A stretch of 22,946 nucleotides of DNA from assembly GCF_021647475.1 (NCBI RefSeq), contig NZ_JAKIUR010000044.1, positions 1 to 22,946 on the forward strand. Direction: 5' to 3'. Source of the DNA: Lutibacter sp. Its GTDB lineage: Bacteria > Bacteroidota > Bacteroidia > Flavobacteriales > Flavobacteriaceae. Shown piece by piece: positions 1-7,405 of this stretch (position 1 is the stretch's first letter; each line of letters starts with the position of its first letter). The notes beneath the pieces are model-generated. The model worked only from the letters and a program-made list of their open reading frames with translations. It was not told the origin of the DNA and made no database searches. The position numbers and the translations under genes were made by a program.

Positions 1-622
1 CATGTTTTAAAATGGTTTCACGAATATTTGTAACAAGTTTTGGTAATTTATTAGTTCCAATATGTGGATGAGCATCAATCAAAATTTGTTCAGTAGCACC
101 GTGTAAGACCAAATTTTCAAAAATTCTTCTTACATCACCTCGTTTTAAACTTCTGGTATATAATTTTCCATCAGAATAGGTGCCAGCTCCGCCTTCGCCA
201 AAGCAATAATTAGAATCTTCATTCACTTCATGAAACTGATTAATAGCACGTAAATCGCGTCTTCTTTCATTCACTTTTTTTCCACGTTCTAAAACAATAG
301 GTTTATAACCCAATTCAATACAACGCAATGCGGCAAACATTCCTGCAGGTCCAAAACCAATAATATGGACTTCTTTGGCTGAAGAAACATCATTATAATT
401 AAAAATATAAGCAGAAGATTTTTCAGGTTTTTCGTTGATATAAACGGCTACTTTGTAGTTAAAAATGATGATAGCTTTTCGAGCATCAATAGATTTTCTA
501 AGTATTTTTATGGCAGAAATTTCAGTTTCATCAATATGTAACTGTAGTGCAGCTTTTTTAGTTAAAATGTTGGCTTGCTTTTCTTCATTTAAATTAATCC
601 GTAATTGAATTTCCTGAATCAT
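1..622 (-). CDS. COG2509-type NAD(P)/FAD-dependent oxidoreductase, N-terminal part (runs off left edge)
   Basis: Reading the minus strand from an ATG at 622 gives an open frame of 207 codons that leaves the window without a stop. An N-terminal domain of about 80 residues precedes a dinucleotide-binding motif, IIGFGPAGMFAA (about residues 87-98), followed by LERGKKVNERRRDL. This matches the Rossmann FAD-binding start of the uncharacterised FAD-dependent dehydrogenases (COG2509), as does the later CFGEGGAGTYSDGKLYTR block (about 140-157). The substrate of this family is not known to me. The C-terminal half is outside the window. The gene is divergent from menB. On its own strand a TAGTTTTG octamer (634 to 627) fits the Bacteroidota -7 box and would start transcription almost at the ATG, giving a nearly leaderless message; I see no clear -33 TTG for it. 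The family assignment is fairly sure and the function is open. Confidence 0.85.
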   Translation of the reverse strand, partial: MIQEIQLRINLNEEKQANILTKKAALQLHIDETEISAIKILRKSIDARKAIIIFNYKVAVYINEKPEKSSAYIFNYNDVSSAKEVHIIGFGPAGMFAALRCIELGYKPIVLERGKKVNERRRDLRAINQFHEVNEDSNYCFGEGGAGTYSDGKLYTRSLKRGDVRRIFENLVLHGATEQILIDAHPHIGTNKLPKLVTNIRETILKH

Positions 623-666
623 AAAGCAAAACTAGTTAAATTTTGAATAAGATACTATTTGTGTTT

Positions 667-694
667 TTGAATTTACCGTTAGATTATATTTTTG
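667..694 (+). promoter_or_regulatory. Predicted sigma-A-type Bacteroidota promoter for menB
   Basis: A TTG at 667-669 and an exact TAnnTTTG -7 box (TATTTTTG, 687-694) are separated by 17 bases, within the range described for Flavobacterium promoters. Transcription would start near 700 and leave a leader of about 88 bases before the preferred menB start at 788. Read by eye only. Confidence 0.5.
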
Positions 695-787
695 GAGTTT
701 AGATAGATTTACAAACTGTAGGTTTTGATATAATCCTTTTTTTTACCCATTTAAATGCGTTATTTTTACACTTTAATTTTTATTGAA

Positions 788-1627
788 ATGAGAAAAATAA
801 ATTGGAAAATAGCCAAAAAATTTGAAGATATAACCTATAAAAAATGTAATGGAGTTGCTCGAATTGCATTTAACAGACCTAATGTTAGAAATGCGTTTAG
901 ACCAAAAACCACCAAAGAATTGTATGAGGCATTTTACGATGCTCAAGAAGATACCTCTATAGGTGTAGTGTTACTTTCTGCTGAAGGTCCTTCAACAAAG
1001 GATGGTGTGTATTCATTTTGTAGTGGGGGCGATCAAAAAGCACGTGGTAGCCAAGGTTATGTGGGTGAAGATGGTTATCATCGTTTAAATATTTTAGAAG
1101 TTCAACGTTTAATTCGCTTTATGCCAAAGGCTGTAATTGCGGTGGTTCCCGGCTGGGCTGTTGGTGGCGGACATAGTTTACACGTAATTTGTGATTTAAC
1201 ACTAGCAAGTGAAGAACATGCCATTTTTAAACAAACTGATGCGGATGTAACTAGTTTTGATGGTGGTTACGGTTCAGCTTATTTGGCAAAAATGGTTGGA
1301 CAAAAAAAAGCACGTGAAATATTTTTCCTAGGGAAAAATTATTCAGCACAAGAAGCCTATGAAATGGGGATGGTAAATGCAGTAATTCCACACAATGAGT
1401 TGGAAGAGACCGCTTTTGAGTGGGCTCAAGAAATTTTAGCAAAATCACCAACATCTATAAAAATGTTGAAATTTGCAATGAATTTAACGGATGATGGTAT
1501 GGTTGGTCAACAAGTCTTTGCAGGTGAAGCTACACGGTTAGCATATATGACCGATGAAGCTAAAGAAGGACGAAATGCTTTTTTAGAAAAACGAAAACCA
1601 AATTTTGTAAAAAAATGGATTCCATAG
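788..1627 (+). CDS. menB: 1,4-dihydroxy-2-naphthoyl-CoA synthase (MenB)
   Basis: Crotonase-fold enzyme that closes the second naphthoquinone ring by Dieckmann-type condensation of o-succinylbenzoyl-CoA, in the cytoplasm, for menaquinone, the respiratory quinone of Flavobacteriaceae. From the ATG at 788 it is 279 residues, the usual family length. The frame also opens at 755, but the extra 11 residues are hydrophobic and unlike MenB N-termini, whereas MRKINWK matches the family start. Visible motifs: FCSGGDQKARG (77-87) and VPGWAVGGGHSL (120-131) for the oxyanion hole, SFDGGYGSAYLA (156-167), and the long conserved C-terminus with GEATRLAYMTDEAKEGR. In QTDADV (149-154) an Asp stands where E. 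coli MenB has the Gly that accompanies bicarbonate use, so this looks like the bicarbonate-independent type with a built-in carboxylate. No other men gene is in view. Confidence 0.96.
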   Translation: MRKINWKIAKKFEDITYKKCNGVARIAFNRPNVRNAFRPKTTKELYEAFYDAQEDTSIGVVLLSAEGPSTKDGVYSFCSGGDQKARGSQGYVGEDGYHRLNILEVQRLIRFMPKAVIAVVPGWAVGGGHSLHVICDLTLASEEHAIFKQTDADVTSFDGGYGSAYLAKMVGQKKAREIFFLGKNYSAQEAYEMGMVNAVIPHNELEETAFEWAQEILAKSPTSIKMLKFAMNLTDDGMVGQQVFAGEATRLAYMTDEAKEGRNAFLEKRKPNFVKKWIP

Positions 1628-1643
1628 TACAAAATTAAAAGGC

Positions 1644-1680
1644 TGTCATTACGAGGAGTGAGCGACGAAGTAATCTGTTT
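1644..1680. repeat. Short dispersed intergenic repeat (TCATTACGAGGAG...GACGAAGTAATCTG type)
   Basis: The stretch after menB contains GTCATTACGAGGAG and, a few bases on, GCGACGAAGTAATCTG. This closely resembles the 'GTCATTGCGAGGAG...GACGAAGCAATCT' repeat that recurs between genes in many bacterial genomes, here with A for G in both arms. The arms ATTAC (1648-1652) and GTAAT (1670-1674) are inverted copies, so the variants are compensatory and a stem is preserved. It has no gene of its own. It may be mobilised in trans or act as a structured 3' end for menB. Confidence 0.6.
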
Positions 1681-1767
1681 ATTAGATGATGATATTACCA
1701 CTATTTTTTTAAAAAATATCGTGAAGTTATCCTTTTATTAATTTTTTCAAATTTTTAATTAACACAT

Positions 1768-2379
1768 ATGAAAATAATTTGCATTGGACGTAATTATGCT
1801 AAACATATTGAAGAATTAGCAAACGAAAGACCAAAAAATCCGGTAATATTTTTAAAACCAGATTCTGCAATTTTGGCTAAAAATCAACCGTTTTTTATTC
1901 CACCTTTTTCAGATGAAATTCATTATGAAGTTGAAATATTAGTTAAAATAAATAAAGTAGGAAAGTACATTGATGAAAAATTTGCACATAAATATTATAA
2001 TGAAATTGGTTTAGGGATTGATTTTACAGCACGAGATGTTCAAGCAGATTGTAAAGAAAAGGGTTTGCCTTGGGAAAAAGCAAAAGCTTTTGATGGAAGT
2101 GCGGTGATTGGAAATTTTGTAGCTAAAGAAAATTTGGGAGATTTAAATAATATAAATTTCACTTTGCAAAAAAATAATGAGATTGTACAAAATGGAAATT
2201 CTAATGCTATGCTTTGGAAAATAGATGAATTAATAGCTTATATTTCTCAATATTTTACGTTAAAAAAAGGAGATATTATTTTTACTGGAACTCCAGCAGG
2301 TGTAGGTAAAGTTAAAGAAAATGATATTTTAATAGGAGCTATTGAAAATCAACAATTCTTTAAAGTTAAAATAAAATAG
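1768..2379 (+). CDS. Fumarylacetoacetate hydrolase (FAH) family protein, acylpyruvase-like
   Basis: A 203-residue single-domain FAH-family protein, the size of the bacterial acylpyruvase/oxaloacetate tautomerase-like members (YcgM, FAHD1) rather than the longer two-domain enzymes. It opens with the family signature IICIGRNYAKHIEE and continues with FLKPDSA. The HYEVE motif (52-56) supplies E54 and E56, and with D85 in GIDFTARD these are the expected divalent-metal ligands. PWEKAKAFDG (101-110) and GDIIFTGTPAGVGKV near the C-terminus are also typical. Known members hydrolyse C-C bonds of 3-acylpyruvates or tautomerise or decarboxylate oxaloacetate. Which reaction applies here cannot be read from sequence. 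It stands alone, 140 bases after menB, and its stop lies 4 bases from the stop of the convergent gene downstream. Confidence 0.88.
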   Translation: MKIICIGRNYAKHIEELANERPKNPVIFLKPDSAILAKNQPFFIPPFSDEIHYEVEILVKINKVGKYIDEKFAHKYYNEIGLGIDFTARDVQADCKEKGLPWEKAKAFDGSAVIGNFVAKENLGDLNNINFTLQKNNEIVQNGNSNAMLWKIDELIAYISQYFTLKKGDIIFTGTPAGVGKVKENDILIGAIENQQFFKVKIK

Positions 2380-2383
2380 AATC

Positions 2384-2800
2384 TTAAAAAGTAAACAAAA
2401 TAGGACGATTAATAAAACTAGGTTCTTCTTTTCTATGTTCTTTTAAAATGTCATAACCATAGTGAGTTTTTACTAAACTTTTAAAATTATAAAGCAGTCT
2501 AGGAAACTCTTTAAGCAACTTTTCAAAATCAGCTTTTTTATCTTTTTGCATAAAGAAATATAAAATTTCAGTATAAGCTTTGGTTAATGTTCTATTAAAT
2601 TTATCGCTATGAAAAACAATTTGGAAATAATTTTCTTTAATTTCAATAGTTTTTTCAACAGCATCATCCGCACCATATTTCTTAATTAAAATCCAAGAAA
2701 GCCTTAACATTGTTTTATGTGTAAATGCTATGGGATTTAACGAACAATTTTCAATTTGTTCCAAAAGTTCGTTATCAGTTAAGTCAGTAGTTACGTCCAT
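2384..2800 (-). CDS. Conserved-looking protein of unknown function, 138 residues
   Basis: Not recognised as a named family. It is soluble, with no signal peptide or membrane segment, rich in Lys and Glu, and predicted by eye to be mostly helical: an N-terminal acidic helix (residues 5-20), a central stretch LRLSWILIKKYGADDAVEK (32-50), and a C-terminal part with LYNFKSLVKTHYGYD. I accept it as real because it fills the gap between two convergent or divergent neighbours exactly, has ordinary codon use, and no competing frame on the other strand covers it. Its tail runs to within 4 bases of the FAH-family stop, so the two 3' ends are packed together with no visible terminator. No function can be proposed. 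Confidence 0.75.
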   Translation of the reverse strand: MDVTTDLTDNELLEQIENCSLNPIAFTHKTMLRLSWILIKKYGADDAVEKTIEIKENYFQIVFHSDKFNRTLTKAYTEILYFFMQKDKKADFEKLLKEFPRLLYNFKSLVKTHYGYDILKEHRKEEPSFINRPILFTF

Positions 2801-2907
2801 AGTCTTTATATTTTTTAATTTACTTTTTCTTCTTATAAATTAGATGTAATTTTTTTTAAAAGGTTGCGTGGTAATTTGTACATTTAGCCTAATTAATTGA
2901 AAAAAAA

Positions 2908-4155
2908 ATGCAGGCTGAAATAATTACCATTGGAGATGAAATTTTAATAGGTCAAATTTTAGATTCCAATTCAAAATGGATTGCAGAAGAACTCAATAAA
3001 ATAGGAATTTCTGCATATCAAATAATCTCAATTCAAGATAATAAAGAACATATTTTAAAAGCGTTAAAAGAAGCTCAAAATAATGTAGATATTGTAATTA
3101 TTACAGGAGGTTTGGGTCCAACAAAAGATGATATTACAAAACATACTTTAACTGAATATTTTAAGGATACTTTAGTTTTAAATAAAGCTATAGTTGAACA
3201 TATAAAAAAGATGTTCGCAAAAATTGACTATCCGTTTACAGAAGTTAATAAAAACCAAGCATTGCTTCCTAAAAAATGCATTCCTTTAAAAAATGAATTA
3301 GGAACTGCTGCAGGAATGTGGTTTTATCAAAATAAAAAAGTAGTAATTTCTTTGCCAGGCGTACCTTATGAAATGAAAGGATTAATGAAAAATAAAGTAT
3401 TGCCTAAATTAAAAAAGACTTTCAAACTTAATTTTATCATTCATAAAACCATTCAAACTTATGGAATGGGTGAAAGCGTTTTGGCAGCTAAAATTGAAAA
3501 ATGGGAAGATAATTTACCAAATAATATAAAATTAGCTTATTTACCATCTTTTGGAAGAGTTAGATTGCGATTATCAGCCAAAGGGGAAAATAAAAAAGAG
3601 TTAGAAAATCAAGTTGAAAACGAAGTTAAAAAATTACTTAAACTGATACCAGATATTGTAGTTGGTTTTGATGATTCGGAAACTATTGAAGTAGCAATTG
3701 GTAAATTATTGGCTAAAAATAAACAGACGATTGCAACCGCCGAAAGTTGTACTGGGGGAAATATTGCACATAAAATTACTTTAGTTCCAGGTTCATCTGC
3801 ATATTTTATAGGTGCTATTGTTTCGTATAATGTTAGAATTAAAATAAATGAATTAAATATTGATAGCGAGTTAATTGAAAAATATTCTGTAGTTAGTAAA
3901 GAGGTTGCAACTGCAATGGCAAAAGCCATTCAGCAAAAGTTTAAAACCGATTATGCTATTGCTACCACTGGAAATGCAGGACCAACAACTGATAAAACAG
4001 ATACCACAGTAGGAACAGTTTTTATTGCAATTGCTACGCCAAAAGGTGTTATTACAAAAGAATTTTATTTTGGTAAACCTCGTGAAAAAGTAATTGAAAG
4101 AACTTCAAATAAAGCACTAGAAATGCTGAAACAAGAAATTTTAAAAAAGGATTAA
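2908..4155 (+). CDS. cinA: CinA-family protein, nicotinamide-nucleotide amidohydrolase type
   Basis: A full-length two-domain CinA protein of 415 residues, the normal length. The N-terminal MoCF/COG1058 domain (about 1-170) starts AEIITIGDEILIGQILDSNS and carries ITGGLGPTKDDITK (about 65-78), the ligand-binding loop of this fold. The C-terminal CinA domain (about 255-412) has ATAESCTGGNIAHKIT, the serine-containing signature of the PncC-type nicotinamide mononucleotide deamidase, and YAIATTGNAGPT. In characterised homologues the C-terminal domain converts NMN to nicotinic acid mononucleotide (pyridine nucleotide salvage) and the N-terminal domain has ADP-ribose pyrophosphatase activity. The old link to competence is not supported here by any neighbour. 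It is divergent from the unknown gene upstream. The rpmB promoter begins just after its stop. Confidence 0.95.
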   Translation: MQAEIITIGDEILIGQILDSNSKWIAEELNKIGISAYQIISIQDNKEHILKALKEAQNNVDIVIITGGLGPTKDDITKHTLTEYFKDTLVLNKAIVEHIKKMFAKIDYPFTEVNKNQALLPKKCIPLKNELGTAAGMWFYQNKKVVISLPGVPYEMKGLMKNKVLPKLKKTFKLNFIIHKTIQTYGMGESVLAAKIEKWEDNLPNNIKLAYLPSFGRVRLRLSAKGENKKELENQVENEVKKLLKLIPDIVVGFDDSETIEVAIGKLLAKNKQTIATAESCTGGNIAHKITLVPGSSAYFIGAIVSYNVRIKINELNIDSELIEKYSVVSKEVATAMAKAIQQKFKTDYAIATTGNAGPTTDKTDTTVGTVFIAIATPKGVITKEFYFGKPREKVIERTSNKALEMLKQEILKKD

Positions 4156-4162
4156 AATAAGT

Positions 4163-4193
4163 TTGTGTATTTAGAAGGATTATTCTAATTTTG
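4163..4193 (+). promoter_or_regulatory. Predicted strong promoter of the rpmB-rpmG-DUF4295 operon
   Basis: A TTTG at 4162-4165 and a perfect TAATTTTG -7 box (4186-4193, TAnnTTTG) lie 20 bases apart, a near-ideal Bacteroidota promoter. A start near 4199 would give a leader of about 33 bases before rpmB. The position, just ahead of ribosomal protein genes, fits a strong constitutive promoter. Confidence 0.7.
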
Positions 4194-4231
4194 CATCTCG
4201 TTTGAGATTACACTAATAAAGGTAAAGAAAT

Positions 4232-4471
4232 ATGTCAAGAGTTTGTGAACTTACTGGAAAAAAAGCAATGGTTGGAAACAATGTTTCTCACGCATTGAAT
4301 AGAACAAAAAGAAAATTTGACGCTAATTTAATTAAAAAGCGTTTTTATATTCCTGAAGAAGATAAATGGATAACTTTAAAAGTTTCTACTTCTGCATTAA
4401 AGAATATTAATAAAAAAGGAATTTCTGCAGTTCTTAAAGAAGCAAGAGCAAAAGGATTTTTAAAAAAATAA
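4232..4471 (+). CDS. rpmB: 50S ribosomal protein bL28
   Basis: A 79-residue basic protein with the L28 start SRVCELTGKKAMVGNNVSHALNRTKR, in which the VGNNVSHA turn is the family hallmark. The length is normal for bL28 in this phylum. It is a structural protein of the large subunit near the exit-tRNA region. It is first in a tight operon: rpmG starts 12 bases after its stop and the DUF4295 gene follows. There is a GGTAAAG stretch 5' of the ATG, but starts here generally rely on A-rich leaders. Single-domain; nothing missing. Confidence 0.98.
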   Translation: MSRVCELTGKKAMVGNNVSHALNRTKRKFDANLIKKRFYIPEEDKWITLKVSTSALKNINKKGISAVLKEARAKGFLKK

Positions 4472-4483
4472 TTACACTAAGAA

Positions 4484-4669
4484 ATGGCAAAAGGTAAAGG
4501 TAATAGAATTCAAGTAATTCTAGAGTGTACAGAGCATAAAGCAAGCGGTATGCCAGGTACTTCAAGATATATTACAACTAAAAATAAAAAGAACACTCCA
4601 GATAGAATGGAAATTAAAAAATTCAATCCTATCTTGAAAAAAATGACTGTTCACAAAGAAATTAAATAA
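4484..4669 (+). CDS. rpmG: 50S ribosomal protein bL33
   Basis: A 61-residue basic protein with the bL33 pattern: a short N-terminus, VILECTEH, then SRYITTKNKKNTPDRMEIKK and the NPILKKMTVHKE tail. Only one cysteine (in ECTEH) is present. The two CxxC pairs of zinc-binding L33 are absent, so this is the zinc-independent form, which does not need replacement under zinc starvation. It is 12 bases downstream of rpmB in the same operon. Confidence 0.97.
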   Translation: MAKGKGNRIQVILECTEHKASGMPGTSRYITTKNKKNTPDRMEIKKFNPILKKMTVHKEIK

Positions 4670-4675
4670 TTAGAG

Positions 4676-4691
4676 GTTTCTTAAAAGAAAC
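4676..4691 (+). other. Intercistronic hairpin between rpmG and the DUF4295 gene
   Basis: GTTTCT (4676-4681) and AGAAAC (4686-4691) form a perfect 6-bp stem with a TAAA loop, between the rpmG stop and the next start 20 bases later. No T tract follows, so it is not an intrinsic terminator. It could be an mRNA processing or stability element that sets the ratio of the downstream product. The stem is short and AT-rich sequence makes such stems by chance, so confidence is low. Confidence 0.3.
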
Positions 4692-4711
4692 GTTAAATAA
4701 TACAAAAGGAC

Positions 4712-4864
4712 ATGGCAAAGAAATCAGTAGCATCATTGCAAACAGGATCAAAAAGATTAACTAAAGCTATAAAAATGGTAAAATCTCCTAAAACTGGAGC
4801 TTATACTTTTGTTGAAGCTATTATGGATCCTAAAAATGTAAAAGAATTTTTGAGCAAAAAATAA
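4712..4864 (+). CDS. DUF4295 family small basic protein (probable Bacteroidota-specific ribosomal protein)
   Basis: A 50-residue open frame starting MAKKSVASLQTGSKRLTKA and ending KEFLSKK. It is strongly basic with a central KMVKSPKTGAYTF. It is the third gene of the L28-L33 operon and ends directly at the terminator, which is the standard position of the DUF4295 family in Flavobacteriia. From memory, this family was seen as a novel large-subunit protein (called bL38) in the Flavobacterium johnsoniae ribosome structure, which would fit its basicity and its neighbours; I cannot verify that here. An AAAAGGAC stretch just before the ATG is one of the few Shine-Dalgarno-like sequences in the window. 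Because of its size it is easily missed by ORF length cut-offs. Confidence 0.9.
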   Translation: MAKKSVASLQTGSKRLTKAIKMVKSPKTGAYTFVEAIMDPKNVKEFLSKK

Positions 4865-4885
4865 CATTTGTTCTTAATATCATAT

Positions 4886-4922
4886 AAAGCTACTTTCAAA
4901 ACCATGAAAGTAGCTTTTCTTT
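4886..4922 (+). terminator. Intrinsic terminator of the rpmB-rpmG-DUF4295 operon
   Basis: AAAGCTACTTTCA (4886-4898) and TGAAAGTAGCTTT (4905-4917) form a perfect 13-bp stem with a 6-base loop, followed by a T-rich run. It begins 22 bases after the DUF4295 stop. This is the clearest rho-independent terminator in the window. Confidence 0.93.
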
Positions 4923-4951
4923 TTTAAATTTATCACGTTAAATATCTGAAA

Positions 4952-5905
4952 ATGAGTTTATTTAAAAAAATCTTTTCAAAAGAGAAAAAAGAAACACTTG
5001 ATAAGGGATTAGAAAAAACCAAATCTTCTTTTTTTTCAAAATTATCTAAGGCCGTTGCCGGTAAATCTAAAGTTGACGATGATGTGTTGGATAATTTAGA
5101 AGAAATTTTAGTTTCTTCTGATGTTGGCGTAAATACAACACTCAAAATAATCGAAAGAATAGAAGCACGTGTTTCTAAAGATAAATATTTAGGAACGGAT
5201 GAGTTAAACACTATTTTAAAAGAAGAAGTAGCGGGTTTATTAGCCGAAACCAATGTTGGTGATGAAACGGATTTTACAATTCCTGAAACTAAGAAACCGT
5301 ATGTAATTATGGTGGTTGGCGTAAACGGAGTAGGTAAAACCACAACTATTGGAAAACTAGCCTCACAATTTAAAAAAGCTGGAAAAAAAGTAGTTTTAGG
5401 TGCCGCAGATACGTTTAGGGCTGCAGCCATTGATCAATTACAAATTTGGGCGGATAGAGTAGGCGTTTCAATGATACGTCAGGAAATGGGAAGTGATCCA
5501 GCTTCCGTTGCTTTCGATACGTTAAAATCTGGAGTTGCACAAAATGCTGATGTAATTATTATTGATACGGCTGGTAGATTGCATAATAAAGTGAATTTAA
5601 TGAATGAATTAACCAAAATAAAACGCGTAATGCAAAAGGTAATTGACGATGCTCCGCATGATGTTTTATTAGTGTTGGATGGTTCAACAGGACAAAATGC
5701 TTTTGAACAGGCTAAACAATTTACCAAGGCAACCGAAGTTACTTCATTAGCCGTTACCAAATTAGATGGTACTGCAAAAGGTGGCGTGGTAATAGGTATT
5801 TCCGATCAATTTCAAATTCCCGTTAAATATATTGGCGTTGGAGAAGGAATTGACGATTTGCAAGTATTTAATAAAATTGAATTTGTAGATTCTTTTTTTA
5901 ACTAA
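4952..5905 (+). CDS. ftsY: Signal recognition particle receptor FtsY
   Basis: SRP receptor GTPase that docks ribosome-SRP complexes at the inner membrane for co-translational insertion. The 317 residues consist of a short basic N-terminus (MSLFKKIFSKEKK) in place of the long acidic A domain of E. coli, then the N domain (about 40-100) and the G domain. GTPase motifs in order: GVNGVGKTTT (123-132), DTFRAAA (153-159), DTAGR (205-209), TKLDGTAKGG (269-278) and the closing GVGEGIDDL. All catalytic motifs are intact. It starts 35 bases after the ribosomal operon terminator, and I see no convincing -7 box in that gap, so readthrough could contribute to expression. A palindromic repeat with a T run follows its stop. 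Confidence 0.97.
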   Translation: MSLFKKIFSKEKKETLDKGLEKTKSSFFSKLSKAVAGKSKVDDDVLDNLEEILVSSDVGVNTTLKIIERIEARVSKDKYLGTDELNTILKEEVAGLLAETNVGDETDFTIPETKKPYVIMVVGVNGVGKTTTIGKLASQFKKAGKKVVLGAADTFRAAAIDQLQIWADRVGVSMIRQEMGSDPASVAFDTLKSGVAQNADVIIIDTAGRLHNKVNLMNELTKIKRVMQKVIDDAPHDVLLVLDGSTGQNAFEQAKQFTKATEVTSLAVTKLDGTAKGGVVIGISDQFQIPVKYIGVGEGIDDLQVFNKIEFVDSFFN

Positions 5906-5930
5906 AAACAAAAATAATATTTTTAAAAAT

Positions 5931-5962
5931 GTCACACTAAGCTTGTCGAAGTGTGATTTTTT
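5931..5962. repeat. Short palindromic intergenic repeat (TCACACT...AGTGTGA) with terminator-like T run
   Basis: TCACACT (5932-5938) and AGTGTGA (5950-5956) are inverted copies around AAGCTTGTCGA, and TTTTTT follows directly. The whole matches the 'GTCACACTGAGCTTGTCGAAGTGT' type of repeat that is scattered between genes in many genomes, with one A for G. It lies 25 bases after the ftsY stop and just before rimO, so it probably doubles as a terminator for ftsY. Confidence 0.65.
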
Positions 5963-5974
5963 ATCTTTAATAAT

Positions 5975-7285
5975 ATGAGAACAAAATCAAAAAAAGAGAA
6001 TAAAATAAATGTGGTTACTTTAGGATGTTCTAAAAATGTGTACGATAGCGAAGTGCTGATGGGACAATTAAAAGCTAATAACAAAAATGTGGTTCATGAA
6101 GATGAAAATGATGAAGGTAATATTGTGGTAATTAATACTTGTGGTTTTATTGGTGATGCTAAAGAAGAATCGATAAATACTATTTTAAAATATGTTGCTA
6201 AAAAGGAAGATGGAGAAGTTGATAAAGTGTATGTAACAGGTTGCTTAAGTGAACGTTATAAACCAGATTTGCAAAAAGAAATTCCGAATGTTGATGAGTT
6301 TTTTGGCACTCATGATTTACCTAATTTATTAAAAGTTTTAGAAGCAGATTATAAACATGAATTAGTAGGTGAGCGTTTAACAACTACACCAACTCATTAT
6401 GCTTATTTAAAAATTGCAGAAGGTTGCGATAGACCTTGTTCGTTTTGTGCTATTCCTTTAATGAGAGGAAAACATATTTCTACTCCAATTGAAGAAATTG
6501 TAATTGAAGCTACTAAATTGGCGAAAAAAGGAATTAAAGAACTTATTTTAATTGCTCAGGATTTAACCTATTACGGATTAGATATTTATAAAAAAAGAGC
6601 ATTAGCTGATTTGCTTAAAGAATTGGTAAAAATTGATGGAGTTGAATGGATTCGTTTGCATTATGCTTTTCCAACAGGATTTCCGTTAGATGTGTTAGAA
6701 GTAATTAAAAATGAACCAAAAGTTTGTAATTATTTAGATATTCCTTTACAACATATTAATGATGAACTTTTGAAATCGATGCGTAGAGGAACTTCACACG
6801 AAAAAACAACAAATTTAATTGCCGAATTTAGAGAATCAGTACCAGATATGGCAATTAGAACTACTTTAATTGTTGGTTATCCAGGAGAAACGGAAGAAGC
6901 TTTTCAAGAATTAAAAGATTGGGTTAAAGAAATGCGTTTTGAGCGTCTAGGAGCTTTTGCTTATTCTCACGAAGAAAATACGCATGCGTATAATTTAGTT
7001 GATAATGTTCCTGAAGAAGTGAAACAACAACGAGTTAATGAGATTATGGAACTTCAAAGTCAAATTTCATTTGAGTTAAACCAAGAAAAATTAGAAAAAA
7101 CATTTAAAGTTTTAATTGATAGAAAAGATGGAAATTATTTTGTGGGGCGTACCGAATTTGATTCTCCAGATGTAGATAATGAAGTTTTAATTGATGCTAC
7201 AAAGTATTATGTGCAAGTTGGAAAATTTGCTCAAATTAAAATAACTTCAGCTACTGAATTTGACTTATATGGTAAACCTATTTAA
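5975..7285 (+). CDS. rimO: Ribosomal protein uS12 (Asp) methylthiotransferase RimO
   Basis: Radical-SAM enzyme that adds a methylthio group to the beta carbon of the conserved aspartate of ribosomal protein uS12. It has 436 residues, normal length. The N-terminal UPF0004 domain carries the three cysteines of the auxiliary [4Fe-4S] cluster: C18 (TLGCSKN), C56 (NTCGFIG) and C90 (VTGCLSERY). The radical-SAM domain has C151, C155 and C158 in AEGCDRPCSFCAIP. A C-terminal TRAM RNA-binding domain (about 372-436) contains FVGRTEFDSPDVDNEV. The GCSKN and SERY details and the GTHDLPNLL segment point to RimO rather than the tRNA enzyme MiaB. It stands alone after the repeat. A weak TATCTTTA box at 5962-5969 would give an almost leaderless transcript. 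Confidence 0.96.
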   Translation: MRTKSKKENKINVVTLGCSKNVYDSEVLMGQLKANNKNVVHEDENDEGNIVVINTCGFIGDAKEESINTILKYVAKKEDGEVDKVYVTGCLSERYKPDLQKEIPNVDEFFGTHDLPNLLKVLEADYKHELVGERLTTTPTHYAYLKIAEGCDRPCSFCAIPLMRGKHISTPIEEIVIEATKLAKKGIKELILIAQDLTYYGLDIYKKRALADLLKELVKIDGVEWIRLHYAFPTGFPLDVLEVIKNEPKVCNYLDIPLQHINDELLKSMRRGTSHEKTTNLIAEFRESVPDMAIRTTLIVGYPGETEEAFQELKDWVKEMRFERLGAFAYSHEENTHAYNLVDNVPEEVKQQRVNEIMELQSQISFELNQEKLEKTFKVLIDRKDGNYFVGRTEFDSPDVDNEVLIDATKYYVQVGKFAQIKITSATEFDLYGKPI

Positions 7286-7405
7286 AATTAACATCATTTT
7301 ATACCAATTCAAAAGTAAAATATAATTCATTTACGTATTTTGTCAGTCATTTAGAATATCTTAAATTGGAATTTCTAAATATTAAAATTTAACGAAGATT
7401 ATAAA

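Noticed and set aside
755..787. Upstream in-frame start of menB
   Set aside because: Adds 11 hydrophobic residues not seen in MenB; the ATG at 788 gives the family N-terminus and length.
1735..1767. TTCAAATTTTT stretch before the FAH-family gene
   Set aside because: A single half-site in an AT-rich run; the partner 11 bases upstream matches poorly and no -7 box follows at the set distance.
2864..2886. Candidate cinA promoter (TTG ... TACATTTA)
   Set aside because: The spacer is only 12 bases, too short for the -33/-7 arrangement.
4933..5430. 165-codon open frame on the minus strand
   Set aside because: Lies entirely antisense to ftsY, whose motifs are all intact; the product is a low-complexity Ser/Thr/Phe-rich translation.
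7310..7375. ACCAATTC ... TTGGAATT inverted halves before the methyltransferase
   Set aside because: Only 6 clean bases per arm with about 50 bases between them; not distinguishable from chance.
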